Origin: Syntrophobotulus glycolicus DSM 8271
GTDB taxonomy: Bacteria > Bacillota > Desulfitobacteriia > Desulfitobacteriales > Syntrophobotulaceae
Assembly: GCF_000190635.1 (NCBI RefSeq)
Contig: NC_015172.1
Span: 2,542,001-2,606,000 of the forward strand
Length of the DNA: 64,000 nucleotides
Direction of reading: 5' to 3'
Positions 1 to 6,644 of this stretch are shown here, piece after piece. The stretch's first letter is position 1, and each line of letters starts with the position of its first letter. Position numbers and translations under genes: made by a program. The notes under the pieces are model-generated. The model did not search any database. It was not told the origin of the DNA and was given only the letters and a program-made list of their open reading frames with translations.

Positions 1-303
1 GATGACTGAAAGCACTCCGGCCAGCGCCTGCGGCAATAAGATACTCCAACCGCTAAACCCGAATATCTTTGCCGAAACAGCCTGAAACCAATATCCCAGA
101 GGCGGTTTGTCGATCGTGACAAAACCGGAGGGGTCAAACGATACAAAAAAGAAGTTTTTCAGATTTAATGTCATGCTTTTCACTGCTGCCGCATAATATG
201 AATTTGCATAACCTTCCTTGCTCAAATTTGTAAAATTAAGAACTGCTGACAACAAAGAAATTAAAAACATGGCCAGTGTTTCTTTGGTCATCTTTTTTTT
301 CAT
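1..303 (-). CDS. GT39/PMT-family membrane glycosyltransferase, N-terminal part
   Basis: The first 101 codons are in the window; the gene runs off the left edge. The start at 303 has AAGGAGA seven bases upstream on the minus strand. After a short Lys-rich start comes a first hydrophobic helix (about residues 9-23), then the luminal-loop signature of PMT_2/GT39 proteins: GYANSYYAAAVKSM, FVSFDPSGFVTIDKPPLGYW and a second hydrophobic stretch. In the family the Asp-Lys-Pro-Pro segment lies in the first extracytoplasmic loop, which carries the catalytic acidic residue. Bacillus YkcB-type proteins of this family move sugars from a polyprenyl carrier at the membrane. Acceptor and sugar cannot be told from this part. 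Confidence 0.85.
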   Translation of the reverse strand, partial: MKKKMTKETLAMFLISLLSAVLNFTNLSKEGYANSYYAAAVKSMTLNLKNFFFVSFDPSGFVTIDKPPLGYWFQAVSAKIFGFSGWSILLPQALAGVLSVI

Positions 304-501
304 ATAGATTCTCCTTTTGATCAAAATCAGCCTGCTCCGGAGAACATTAATTGATTTGAATATCCTATTGAATTAATATACCAAACTACAATAAAAATTT
401 TCTGAATAGCTCCTGAATATTTGCTGAAAAGACTTGAAAATTTTCTTCCATCCTTCATCATCTCTTTTCATTGCGATCATACGTATAAATACACATTCAT
501 C

Positions 502-530
502 TTTACACACGTGTTAACACGTGCTAAAAT
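502..530 (+). promoter_or_regulatory. hic promoter with palindromic operator in the spacer
   Basis: A -35 TTTACA (502-507) and -10 TAAAAT (525-530) are 17 bases apart. The spacer is almost filled by the perfect 16-base palindrome CACGTGTTAACACGTG (508-523). The site sits 25 bases before the hicA remnant. HicB antitoxins are known to repress their own promoter, so this is probably the HicB operator. That link is inferred from position and symmetry. Confidence 0.7.
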
Positions 531-554
531 ATTATCAAAAAGAGGGAACAGTAA

Positions 555-694
555 ATGAAAACAGACGAACTGCTCAAGCTCCTAGCACAAAACAACATAA
601 AAATAAAAAGGAAAGAGCAAAAGGTACACTGAACAATATTCTAAAAGACGCGGGATTTGAAATAAGATTCCGTATCTCTCTCAATATAGTTTGA
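555..694 (+). pseudogene. hicA: Decayed hicA toxin
   Basis: From the ATG at 555 the frame reads MKTDELLKLLAQNNIKIK, the usual HicA N-terminus, then stops at TGA after 25 codons. The next frame continues with KGTLNNILKDAGF and ends at TGA 692-694, which is the HicA C-terminus. The middle, with the double-stranded-RNA-binding-like core and the catalytic His region, is gone. So the gene has an internal deletion plus a frameshift and cannot make active toxin. Intact hicB follows 15 bases downstream. Confidence 0.8.
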
Positions 695-709
695 AAGGAG
701 ATTCTAATT

Positions 710-1108
710 ATGGCTAAATATCTATTTCCCGCAGTTTTTACGCCTGAACCCAACGGCGCCCATTCAATCAATTTTCCCGATATCGAAGGCTGCTATACTC
801 AAGGGGATAACTTGCAAGATGCCTATGAAATGGCTGAGGATGTCTTGTGTTTGCTCCTGTATGATCTCGAGGAATCTAAAGAACCCATTCCCGCCCCTTC
901 AAATCCAACCGATATTGCTTTCGTGCAAGGATCTTTCGTAAGTTTAATTGGAGTTGATACTCTCGAATACAGAAAATTTCATGACAACAAAGCGGTTAAG
1001 AAAACACTTACCCTTCCTCAATGGCTAAATACCATTGCAGAAGAAAAGAACGTAAATTTTTCTCAGGTTCTGCAAAACGCTTTAAAGGATCATTTAGGTA
1101 TTCAATAA
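710..1108 (+). CDS. hicB: HicB-family antitoxin (orphan)
   Basis: 132 residues. The N-terminal half (residues 1-60, YLFPAVFTPEPNGAHSINFPDIEGCYTQGD split across a beta-rich fold) is the degenerate RNase-H-like HicB domain; the C-terminal 45 residues (KKTLTLPQWLNTIAEEKNVN and SQVLQNALKDHLG) are a ribbon-helix-helix DNA-binding segment. Start has AAAGGAG eight bases upstream. HicB normally neutralises HicA and represses the hicAB promoter. Here the toxin is broken, so this copy may survive as a DNA-binding repressor or as an antidote to another HicA. A decayed second hicB C-terminus lies at 51205-51387. Confidence 0.85.
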   Translation: MAKYLFPAVFTPEPNGAHSINFPDIEGCYTQGDNLQDAYEMAEDVLCLLLYDLEESKEPIPAPSNPTDIAFVQGSFVSLIGVDTLEYRKFHDNKAVKKTLTLPQWLNTIAEEKNVNFSQVLQNALKDHLGIQ

Positions 1109-1171
1109 GCTCAACAAAAAATAAATCCAGGGATCTAATCATTAAATATGCAAAAGATTATCTTTCATTGA

Positions 1172-1201
1172 TTGATAAATAACCCGATCCAGTGATATAA
1201 T
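1172..1201 (+). promoter_or_regulatory. Promoter of tRNA-Leu
   Basis: TTGATA (1172-1177) and a perfect TATAAT (1196-1201) are 18 bases apart, ending 53 bases before the tRNA. A small AAGGTTTTTACCTT hairpin lies in the leader. Confidence 0.65.
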
Positions 1202-1254
1202 AGATCAGAATCATTGATGCTGATTAAGGTTTTTACCTTAAACGCTGATTCTAT

Positions 1255-1337
1255 GCGGGAGTGGCGGAATTGGCAGACGCACTGGATTTAGGTTCCAGCG
1301 GGAAACCGTGGGGGTTCAAGTCCCTTCTCCCGCACCA
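1255..1337 (+). tRNA. tRNA-Leu (anticodon TAG)
   Basis: Acceptor GCGGGAG pairs with CTCCCGC; D arm GGCGGAATTGGCAGACGC; anticodon loop TTTAGGT gives TAG; variable arm is long, as expected for class II tRNA-Leu; T arm contains GGTTCAAGTCC; CCA is encoded (1335-1337). The whole gene is 83 bases. Confidence 0.96.
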
Positions 1338-1350
1338 CAATTTGTCCGAA

Positions 1351-1376
1351 AACCCGCTGTTCAAGCGGGTTTTAGA
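1351..1376 (+). terminator. Terminator after tRNA-Leu
   Basis: AAAACCCGC and GCGGGTTTT form a nine-pair stem around a seven-base loop, 14 bases after the tRNA. The T tract is part of the stem rather than a separate run. Confidence 0.65.
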
Positions 1377-1454
1377 GTTTCCTAAGCAACATTTTAACAG
1401 TTATTTAACTGTTTTTTTTATTTGCAGACTAAAAGTATAAAAAAAAGAAGGCCA

Positions 1455-1590
1455 TTAAGCCTTCATTGCTTCCACCAATCTTTTCGTTCCCACCATATTG
1501 ATGGCCCTTTTTAAATTGTATGCAAGGAAACTGAGCCCCAGCTCGCCTGTGGCTTTTTCTATGCCCTTGCATAATAGATTTAGAGTAATA
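1455..1590 (-). pseudogene. IS1182-family transposase, C-terminal remnant
   Basis: Minus-strand translation gives NLLCKGIEKATGELGLSF followed by LAYNLKRAINMVGTKRLVEA and a stop at 1455-1457. This is the typical C-terminus of IS1182-family DDE transposases (GLEKVxGELGLSFLAYNLKRAI). Nothing upstream matches the rest of the protein, because the ferredoxin gene begins at 1594. No terminal inverted repeats were seen. An old insertion-sequence scar. Confidence 0.75.
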
Positions 1591-1593
1591 TTA

Positions 1594-1782
1594 TTACTTC
1601 TTAACTGTTCGAATTGCACCCATAGGACAATAACTTACACATTTTCCACATTCAGTACATTTGGCCGCATCTACAGTTGGAGCTTTGTATCCTTGTTGCT
1701 TTAAAGCTCCGACTGGACATACCCTAATAGACGGACACGGATGGTTTTGAGGACACCTATTCTTTTCAACTATAATTGCCAT
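1594..1782 (-). CDS. Small 4Fe-4S ferredoxin-like protein
   Basis: 62 residues from the ATG at 1782, which has AAGGAG eight bases upstream; a TTG three codons earlier is less likely. Two Cys clusters: CPQNHPCPSIRVCP near the N-terminus and CTECGKCVSYCP near the C-terminus. The second is a standard 4Fe-4S motif; the first has unusual spacing (C-x5-C-x5-C). It is probably a cytoplasmic electron carrier. It follows a nested dyad operator (1797-1851), so it seems to be a separate transcription unit from the NifX/Mrp genes upstream. Confidence 0.8.
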   Translation of the reverse strand: MAIIVEKNRCPQNHPCPSIRVCPVGALKQQGYKAPTVDAAKCTECGKCVSYCPMGAIRTVKK

Positions 1783-1796
1783 TACAAACAACTCCT

Positions 1797-1851
1797 TATA
1801 AAACAGAATGTTATTATACCCAGTAGGGGTATTGTAGCATTCTGTTTTATA
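1797..1851 (-). promoter_or_regulatory. Nested dyad operator, CsoR/CstR-like core, before the ferredoxin
   Basis: Two perfect 14-base arms (TATAAAACAGAATG at 1797-1810, CATTCTGTTTTATA at 1838-1851) enclose a second dyad, ATACCC-AGTAG-GGGTAT (1816-1832). The inner dyad has the form of CsoR/CstR-family operators (ATACCC N4-5 GGGTAT). On the minus strand it overlaps TATAAT, a good -10, so binding should block transcription of the ferredoxin gene. No CsoR-family gene is in the window. Confidence 0.6.
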
Positions 1852-1920
1852 AGAATCAATATATAGCTTTACAACAATTTCATTTGCCTATCTCCCTAGA
1901 AGGTATGCCTTTTTGAAATT

Positions 1921-2280
1921 TTAATGTCCCCCACATTCACCATGATGTTGATGTTGATGGCAAACAGAGCCTGTTGATTGAAGCTGGCCTTGTAAATATT
2001 GTTCGACTGCAATTTTGGCATTACCTCTTACACCTGTAATGATTTCAATGTTTTTTTCAGTAAATATTTCGATAGCCCCGGCTCCCATCCCGCCGGCAAT
2101 AATAACGTTTACTCCAATATCATTTAAGAAGTTAGGTAAAAAACCTGGACGATGACCTGGGTTTTGTACTGCCTCACTTTTAAGGATCTGCTCTTTTTCT
2201 GTATCAAAAATAAAGAAACTATCACAATGTCCAAAATGTTCCGAGACCATTGGACCCTCACTCGCTACTGCTATTTTCAT
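1921..2280 (-). CDS. NifX/NifB-associated (dinitrogenase FeMo-cofactor biosynthesis) domain protein
   Basis: 119 residues if started at the ATG at 2280, eight bases after AGGGGG; an ATG at 2286 is too close to that site. One domain of the NifX/NafY/NifB-C family: MKIAVASEGPMVSEHFGHCD at the start, with NVIIAGGMGAGAI in the middle. Such proteins bind iron-sulfur metal clusters in other systems. The C-terminus is a His/Cys tail (CHQHQHHGECGGH) that could bind metal. The gene overlaps the end of the Mrp gene by 23 bases, so the two are translationally linked. No nif genes are near; the role is probably cluster carriage or redox sensing rather than nitrogen fixation. Confidence 0.8.
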   Translation of the reverse strand: MKIAVASEGPMVSEHFGHCDSFFIFDTEKEQILKSEAVQNPGHRPGFLPNFLNDIGVNVIIAGGMGAGAIEIFTEKNIEIITGVRGNAKIAVEQYLQGQLQSTGSVCHQHQHHGECGGH

Positions 2281-3118
2281 TTTCATTTCCCCCTAATCTT
2301 TCTAATATTTTCGCTGCATTATCAAGCAAGCTGCCTTCATAAAATTCAATCATTCCTTTATCACAAGCTCCTGCAATTTGGGGATCTATAGGCAGTTTGG
2401 CCAGTACAGGCAGTTGCTCTTGAGCAGCTACTCTATCAATAGAGCTTTCTCCGAATATCTGGTAGGTATTGCCGCAATCCGGGCACTTGAAATATGCGAG
2501 GTTTTCTACCAAACCAATGATTGGAATGTTCATGGTTTTAGCCATATTTACCGCTTTTGTGACAATCATAGAAACTAACTCCTGTGGTGAGGCAACTACT
2601 ATAATTCCATCGAGTGGAATGGATTGAAATACAGTCAGCGGCACGTCACCCGTTCCAGGAGGCATATCAATGAACATGAAATCAATATCTGTCCAGATGA
2701 CATCCGACCAAAACTGTTTAACAACACCGCCCAATATAGGACCGCGCCATATTACAGCGTCTGATTCTCTTGGTAATAATAAATTGGTAGACATGATCTC
2801 TATTCCGGTCTTACTTGTGGCAGGAAATAGACCAAACTCGTCTCCTGCGGCCTTCTCCGTAATACCAAAAGCTTTTGGTATTGATGGACCGGTAATATCA
2901 GCATCAAGAATTGCGGTATGATAGCCTTTTCGGTTCATTGTTACTGCCAGCAGAGAAGTTACTAAGGATTTGCCCACACCTCCTTTGCCGCTAACAATGC
3001 CGATTACTTTTTTGACGTTGCTCATTTCATGCAATTTTTCGCTGAAATCCGTCTCTTCTTTTCTTTCACTGCATTGTTCGCTGCAAGAATTACAATTTTG
3101 GCTGCAGTTTTCACTCAT
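2258..3118 (-). CDS. Mrp/NBP35 (ApbC)-type Fe-S cluster carrier ATPase
   Basis: 286 residues. A Cys-rich N-terminus (CSQNCNSCSEQC, residues 5-16) is followed by the deviant Walker A loop GKGGVGKS (about residue 44), the ILDADITGPSIPK switch, MFIDMPPGTGD (Walker B region) and a C-terminal CPDCG that in Mrp proteins bridges a 4Fe-4S cluster at the dimer interface. Mrp/ApbC proteins carry clusters to apo-proteins in the cytoplasm. It sits within the NifX/MinD gene run, supporting a role in metallocluster assembly or transfer. Confidence 0.88.
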   Translation of the reverse strand: MSENCSQNCNSCSEQCSERKEETDFSEKLHEMSNVKKVIGIVSGKGGVGKSLVTSLLAVTMNRKGYHTAILDADITGPSIPKAFGITEKAAGDEFGLFPATSKTGIEIMSTNLLLPRESDAVIWRGPILGGVVKQFWSDVIWTDIDFMFIDMPPGTGDVPLTVFQSIPLDGIIVVASPQELVSMIVTKAVNMAKTMNIPIIGLVENLAYFKCPDCGNTYQIFGESSIDRVAAQEQLPVLAKLPIDPQIAGACDKGMIEFYEGSLLDNAAKILERLGGNENENSSSE

Positions 3119-3164
3119 TTTTTGCCCTCTATTGTTAATATTCTACATTTATACCATTCCGGGA

Positions 3165-4052
3165 TCACACTTGATTGGAGTACTTTTCTTTGCTGATAAG
3201 AAACAGGATTGTCTTTTGAAAAACTTCGCTAACGGCATGACCGGCAAGACAATCCAAGTCTACTATACTTTGCCCGTTATTGATTGCTTTAACAACAGCA
3301 CTATCAAAAGGAATCTTGCCCATAACAGGGATATTTTGCTCCCGGCACAAAGCTATAATCTTGTTGGTAAGGATCTCATTGGTGTCATACTTATTAATGC
3401 AGACACCTATTTTGGGTCCAAAGCTTTGTGCAGTTTTAATTATTCTTTCCATATCACTCAGACCGGAAAGTGATGGTTCTGCAACAATGAGTACCAAGTT
3501 TGCACCGCTTATTGAAGCGATTACCGGACAGCCTATCCCGGGAGATCCGTCTATGATTGCCAGATCAACGTTATTGGCATTTTGGAATAATTGTTTTTTA
3601 ACTTCGGTAACAAGTTTACCAGACGTCCCGCTGCCCATTTTTAACTGAGCCGTAGAAAAAACAGCTTCACCCATATACAGTCTCAGTTCTCCGGCTTTAT
3701 CCGGCTGAAGAGAAATGGCCTGAACCGGACAAAAAGCTTCACATACCCCACAACCTTCACATTCATAACAACTTACTTCGTATTGGCTGTTATTCTTTTT
3801 TATAGCATTAAAGCGGCAGTATTCCAAACAAAGCCCACACGAAATACATTTTCTATAATCTACAACTGCTTTCGGCATGCCAAAATAGTCCTTTTGTTTA
3901 GTCAATTTATGGTTTTGAGTTACGAGATGCAGATTTGGTGCATCGACATCACAATCGGCATAAGCTTTTGCCTTGGCTAGTTTAATAAAAGCACCGGTTA
4001 TCGTTGTTTTCCCTGTGCCCCCTTTACCGCTAAGTATTAATAACTGTTTCAT
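3165..4052 (-). CDS. MinD-superfamily ATPase with inserted ferredoxin domain
   Basis: 295 residues. Deviant Walker A SGKGGTGKTT at residues 8-17, ADCDVDAPNLHL switch I at about 35, then two 4Fe-4S motifs inserted in the ATPase fold: CISCGLCLEYCRFNAI and CEGCGVCEAFCPVQAI (about 63-115). Walker B is IDGSPGIGCP. In anaerobes this type is found as tandem pairs next to NifX-like proteins; the biochemical role is not known, but nucleotide-driven electron or cluster transfer is likely. It overlaps its upstream paralogue by 23 bases and has GGAGGT before the start. Confidence 0.85.
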   Translation of the reverse strand: MKQLLILSGKGGTGKTTITGAFIKLAKAKAYADCDVDAPNLHLVTQNHKLTKQKDYFGMPKAVVDYRKCISCGLCLEYCRFNAIKKNNSQYEVSCYECEGCGVCEAFCPVQAISLQPDKAGELRLYMGEAVFSTAQLKMGSGTSGKLVTEVKKQLFQNANNVDLAIIDGSPGIGCPVIASISGANLVLIVAEPSLSGLSDMERIIKTAQSFGPKIGVCINKYDTNEILTNKIIALCREQNIPVMGKIPFDSAVVKAINNGQSIVDLDCLAGHAVSEVFQKTILFLISKEKYSNQV

Positions 4053-4887
4053 TACCTACCTCCTTAGTCACAGCAGATAATAAATTGCTGAATAATTCCC
4101 GGTACTTTTCTTTTTCCCTTATCACAATCAGCCCGTTGGAATTTAGGGTTCCTAATTCAGTGTCAAAGGGAATTTTCCCCAATATATTAATTTCGTTTTT
4201 TAGGCAAAAGTCCTCAGCAGGGTTGGCTTCGTCCAGGTATTTATTCAGTATCGCACCATGCGGTTTATTAAAGAGCTTGACTAAATCATGAACCATGCTT
4301 AGGTTATGAGCCCCGAATAACGTTGGTTCTGCTACCAGAATGCAATAATCGGCATCTTTTATGCTTTCCATAACAATGCATGCACTCCCCGGAGGGCAAT
4401 CGATCAAAGTTAGTTCGTTGTCTTGGGAAATAGTTTGCAGTAGTCTTCGGACAATAGGAACTCCCGAAGGCTCCCCGGTATTTAGTATTCCAGTCAAAAC
4501 CTGAACATTCTCGGATAACCCGCTTTGAATTAAACCTATACTTTGGTCTTTTTCTGTGATCGCTTTATTCAGGCATAGGAGTACACAGCCGTTACAAGAA
4601 TGGCATATTTCATTAAAAACAATTACTTTGTTTTTGATATATGCAAGGGCGTTAAATTTGCAAAAATCCACACAAGTCCTACATCCATTACATAGATTGT
4701 GGTTGATTTCAGGGAGCTTAACCGGCACATTTTCTTCTTTTAGTTTCTCCGGTTTAAAAAACAAATGACCATTTGGTTCTTCAACATCGCAGTCAACATA
4801 GATGGAACTTTTGGCGACTGAAGCAAAATTAACAGATACTAAGGTCTTGCCGGCACCTCCCTTGCCGCTTAAGACAGCAATTTTCAT
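4030..4887 (-). CDS. MinD-superfamily ATPase with inserted ferredoxin domain (paralogue)
   Basis: 285 residues, similar in build to the gene that follows it. Walker A SGKGGAGKT (residues 7-15), DCDVEEPNGHLF switch, cluster motifs CNGCRTCVDFCKFNAL and CHSCNGCVLLCLNKAI, and IDCPPGSAC (Walker B). The two proteins probably form a heterodimer, as MinD/Mrp ATPases dimerise around the nucleotide. GGAGGG lies before the start at 4887, and one base separates the gene from the NifX-like gene upstream. Seen: motifs and pairing; inferred: heterodimer and function. Confidence 0.85.
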   Translation of the reverse strand: MKIAVLSGKGGAGKTLVSVNFASVAKSSIYVDCDVEEPNGHLFFKPEKLKEENVPVKLPEINHNLCNGCRTCVDFCKFNALAYIKNKVIVFNEICHSCNGCVLLCLNKAITEKDQSIGLIQSGLSENVQVLTGILNTGEPSGVPIVRRLLQTISQDNELTLIDCPPGSACIVMESIKDADYCILVAEPTLFGAHNLSMVHDLVKLFNKPHGAILNKYLDEANPAEDFCLKNEINILGKIPFDTELGTLNSNGLIVIREKEKYRELFSNLLSAVTKEVGNETVINT

Positions 4888-4888
4888 T

Positions 4889-5257
4889 CTAATTCCCTCC
4901 GTGCTGGTGAAAACCCGGATGAATATTTTCCAGCAATTCCAGTTTTCCTTCAGCTAAGGCTTTTAGATTATTTTCCAGTGAATCATTTATAGTCCTATAC
5001 ATTTTTATCTCAGCAGCTTTTAATACATCTGCTGCATTCTCACCGCAACGTGGTGTGAGGAGAACATCCGCTCCCGAATCGGCAATTTTTTGTGCTGCCT
5101 TAATGCCAGCTCCGCCCTGATTGGCAATTGCGCTGTTGTCTATAAATTTGCTTTCATTTTTTCCCGTATCGTAAATAAGAAAATATGGAGCTCTGCCGAA
5201 GGAAAAGCAGATTTTTGCATCCATAGAATTACCTTCGACAGGTATTGCAATCTTCAT
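4889..5257 (-). CDS. NifX/NifB-associated domain protein, first gene pair of the MinD/Mrp operon
   Basis: 122 residues, one NifX-like domain: MKIAIPVEGNSMDAKICFSF at the start, and ADVLLTPRCGENAADVL in the middle. The C-terminus ends HPGFHQHGGN, a weaker His tail than that of its relative at 1921-2280. GGAGG precedes the start. It heads the MinD pair, which in other anaerobes is a constant association. Likely a cytoplasmic small cluster-binding partner of the two ATPases; no direct evidence here for which metal. Confidence 0.82.
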   Translation of the reverse strand: MKIAIPVEGNSMDAKICFSFGRAPYFLIYDTGKNESKFIDNSAIANQGGAGIKAAQKIADSGADVLLTPRCGENAADVLKAAEIKMYRTINDSLENNLKALAEGKLELLENIHPGFHQHGGN

Positions 5258-5351
5258 CGCTCAACCCTCCTATTAAATAATTACTCGGTTTTTCTGCGTA
5301 ATTACCGCCGCAAGAAATTAACAGGAGCGTCCTCCTGTAATTTTTTCTTTA

Positions 5352-5573
5352 CTATTGACTATTAATTTGTTTATTAATTAAATTAAGTTTCTTTTCTAAA
5401 AATTCTTTTTGCTCAAAAAGCAATTCTTTTTTTGTTGAAGAAAAAGTCATATCATCAGTAATCTTTCTGCAAAATCCCTTTCTTCTGCCAGTATTCGCTC
5501 TGGTACATAACCCAAAACCATTGCCACTCATTGCTCCACGTCCCAATGGACCCGTTCCGTCTCTGCCAGGCAT
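5352..5573 (-). CDS. DUF5320 family small protein
   Basis: 73 residues, starting MPGRDGTGPLGRGAMSGNGF, the Gly-rich N-terminus typical of DUF5320. The C-terminal half is a Lys/Glu-rich helix, probably coiled coil (EQKEFLEKKLNLINKQI). GGAGGT eight bases before the start. First gene after the promoter/operator at 5593-5655, so it leads the operon 5573 to 1921. The family is repeatedly found beside NifX-like and MinD/Mrp genes in anaerobes, but no function is established. Confidence 0.82.
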   Translation of the reverse strand: MPGRDGTGPLGRGAMSGNGFGLCTRANTGRRKGFCRKITDDMTFSSTKKELLFEQKEFLEKKLNLINKQINSQ

Positions 5574-5592
5574 GAAATCACCTCCTTAGCCA

Positions 5593-5655
5593 AGTTATTG
5601 ACATATGCCCTTTATGTTTTATATTATACTGCGTTTTGAACATATGTCAATAACT
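5593..5655 (-). promoter_or_regulatory. Promoter enclosed by 15-base inverted repeat (putative DUF134 operator)
   Basis: Perfect arms AGTTATTGACATATG (5593-5607) and CATATGTCAATAACT (5641-5655), 33 bases apart. On the minus strand the outer arm supplies a consensus -35 TTGACA (5645-5650) and a consensus -10 TATAAT (5623-5628) lies in the gap, 16 bases on. The second arm would be just downstream of the start site. The same layout recurs before the DUF134 regulator gene (10280-10341). Confidence 0.8.
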
Positions 5656-5794
5656 ATAAATAAAAAAACGATGTACGAAAAAGTCATCGGTCCTGTAGAT
5701 TTAGCATATTAAAATGTTTTTTAAACGAATATATAATTTGAAATATTTTCAATATTTTCCTTTAAGGAAATTTAATAACAGCTTATTGAATGAC

Positions 5795-5829
5795 AATGGT
5801 GTAACAGAACTTTAGCCTGTTACACCATT
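5795..5829 (-). terminator. Hairpin after the DUF364 gene
   Basis: Thirteen-pair perfect stem AATGGTGTAACAG/CTGTTACACCATT with a nine-base loop, 30 bases beyond the DUF364 stop. The T run is on the plus-strand side (CCATTTTTC), so it may act in both directions or mainly for rightward transcription. Confidence 0.6.
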
Positions 5830-5858
5830 TTTCATATTTATCCGATAATCAGGTTAAA

Positions 5859-6605
5859 CTAAGAAGCCTGCGGACAAAAGCGTTTCAGGCCTAAAAGTGA
5901 AGCTGTGCCTGCAATTGTGATACCAAAATAAACAACCGGTTTTTTAATTGGAAGGAAGTTAACAATTGATTTGTTGCAGAGTGTACTTCCCGTGACTAAA
6001 AACAAATCTGCCCAAGTCTGAACCTCTTCGAGATCACAGATCCCATCCTCGACCACAATGCCGAACTTTTCTTTGCCGATGTTATCCTGATCCAAGTCAA
6101 AAATTCTCAGGCTGTATTTCTCGGATAATACCTCAGACATCGCAGGCTGCAGACCAAAAAGAGCAATCTTAGGATTCCCGTACTCTTTTTCGATCATTTC
6201 GACAAGCTCCAAGCTGCATTTCTTGGGGCCCTCATCTTTACAGTGAATCGTCCGGTCAGTCATTTTCAGCTCGCGCATAACTGCATTCAGAGCAGAAATA
6301 AAAACTGCCCGTTCAAAGTTTGTCTCAAGCGGCATCGTTGCCAGTTCCTTTAATTTTCCGGAATAAGTGTTAGACATATCTGTAAATGCTTGTCCGCAGG
6401 AGCAGCCGAAACACGCCTGCATCATTTTCTCCTTGCCCTTTTGAATTGGAAAATCATCTCTTTCAGGATTTCCGATCGCTTCCTGAAGTGTAAGTACGGA
6501 ACAGGTAACTTCTACTATTTCCTCATTTAATCCGTTTTTATCAGCCAATTCCTTCAAGGCTCTTTGAAGCTTTAACAGTATAAATTCTGTTTGTTTTTCT
6601 TCCAT
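5859..6605 (-). CDS. DUF364/DUF4213-type putative heavy-metal-chelation protein
   Basis: 248 residues from the ATG at 6605, which has GAGGG eight bases upstream; an earlier ATG (6623) lacks a site. The C-terminal half matches the DUF364 fold: PKIALFGLQPAMSEVLSEKY, DLFLVTGSTLCNKSIV and the closing PVVYFGITIAGTASLLGLKR before FCP. The N-terminal half is DUF4213-like and contains ACFGCSCGQAFTD. Members are found with metal and corrinoid transport genes and are thought to bind metal or a metal complex. It is the last gene of the mod operon (39 bases after modC), suggesting a part in molybdenum or tungsten handling. Confidence 0.75.
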   Translation of the reverse strand: MEEKQTEFILLKLQRALKELADKNGLNEEIVEVTCSVLTLQEAIGNPERDDFPIQKGKEKMMQACFGCSCGQAFTDMSNTYSGKLKELATMPLETNFERAVFISALNAVMRELKMTDRTIHCKDEGPKKCSLELVEMIEKEYGNPKIALFGLQPAMSEVLSEKYSLRIFDLDQDNIGKEKFGIVVEDGICDLEEVQTWADLFLVTGSTLCNKSIVNFLPIKKPVVYFGITIAGTASLLGLKRFCPQAS

Positions 6606-6644
6606 TTTCTTTTCCCTCAGCATAAATTAATTTTTCCCGAGATA

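Noticed and set aside
574-771. Minus-strand 65-codon open frame over hicA/hicB
   Set aside because: It is a shadow of the hicA remnant and hicB start on the other strand.
1594-5573. Nitrogen-fixation gene cluster
   Set aside because: NifX-like domains are present, but no nifH, nifD, nifK, nifE, nifN or nifB radical SAM gene; the set is the common MinD/NifX module of anaerobes.
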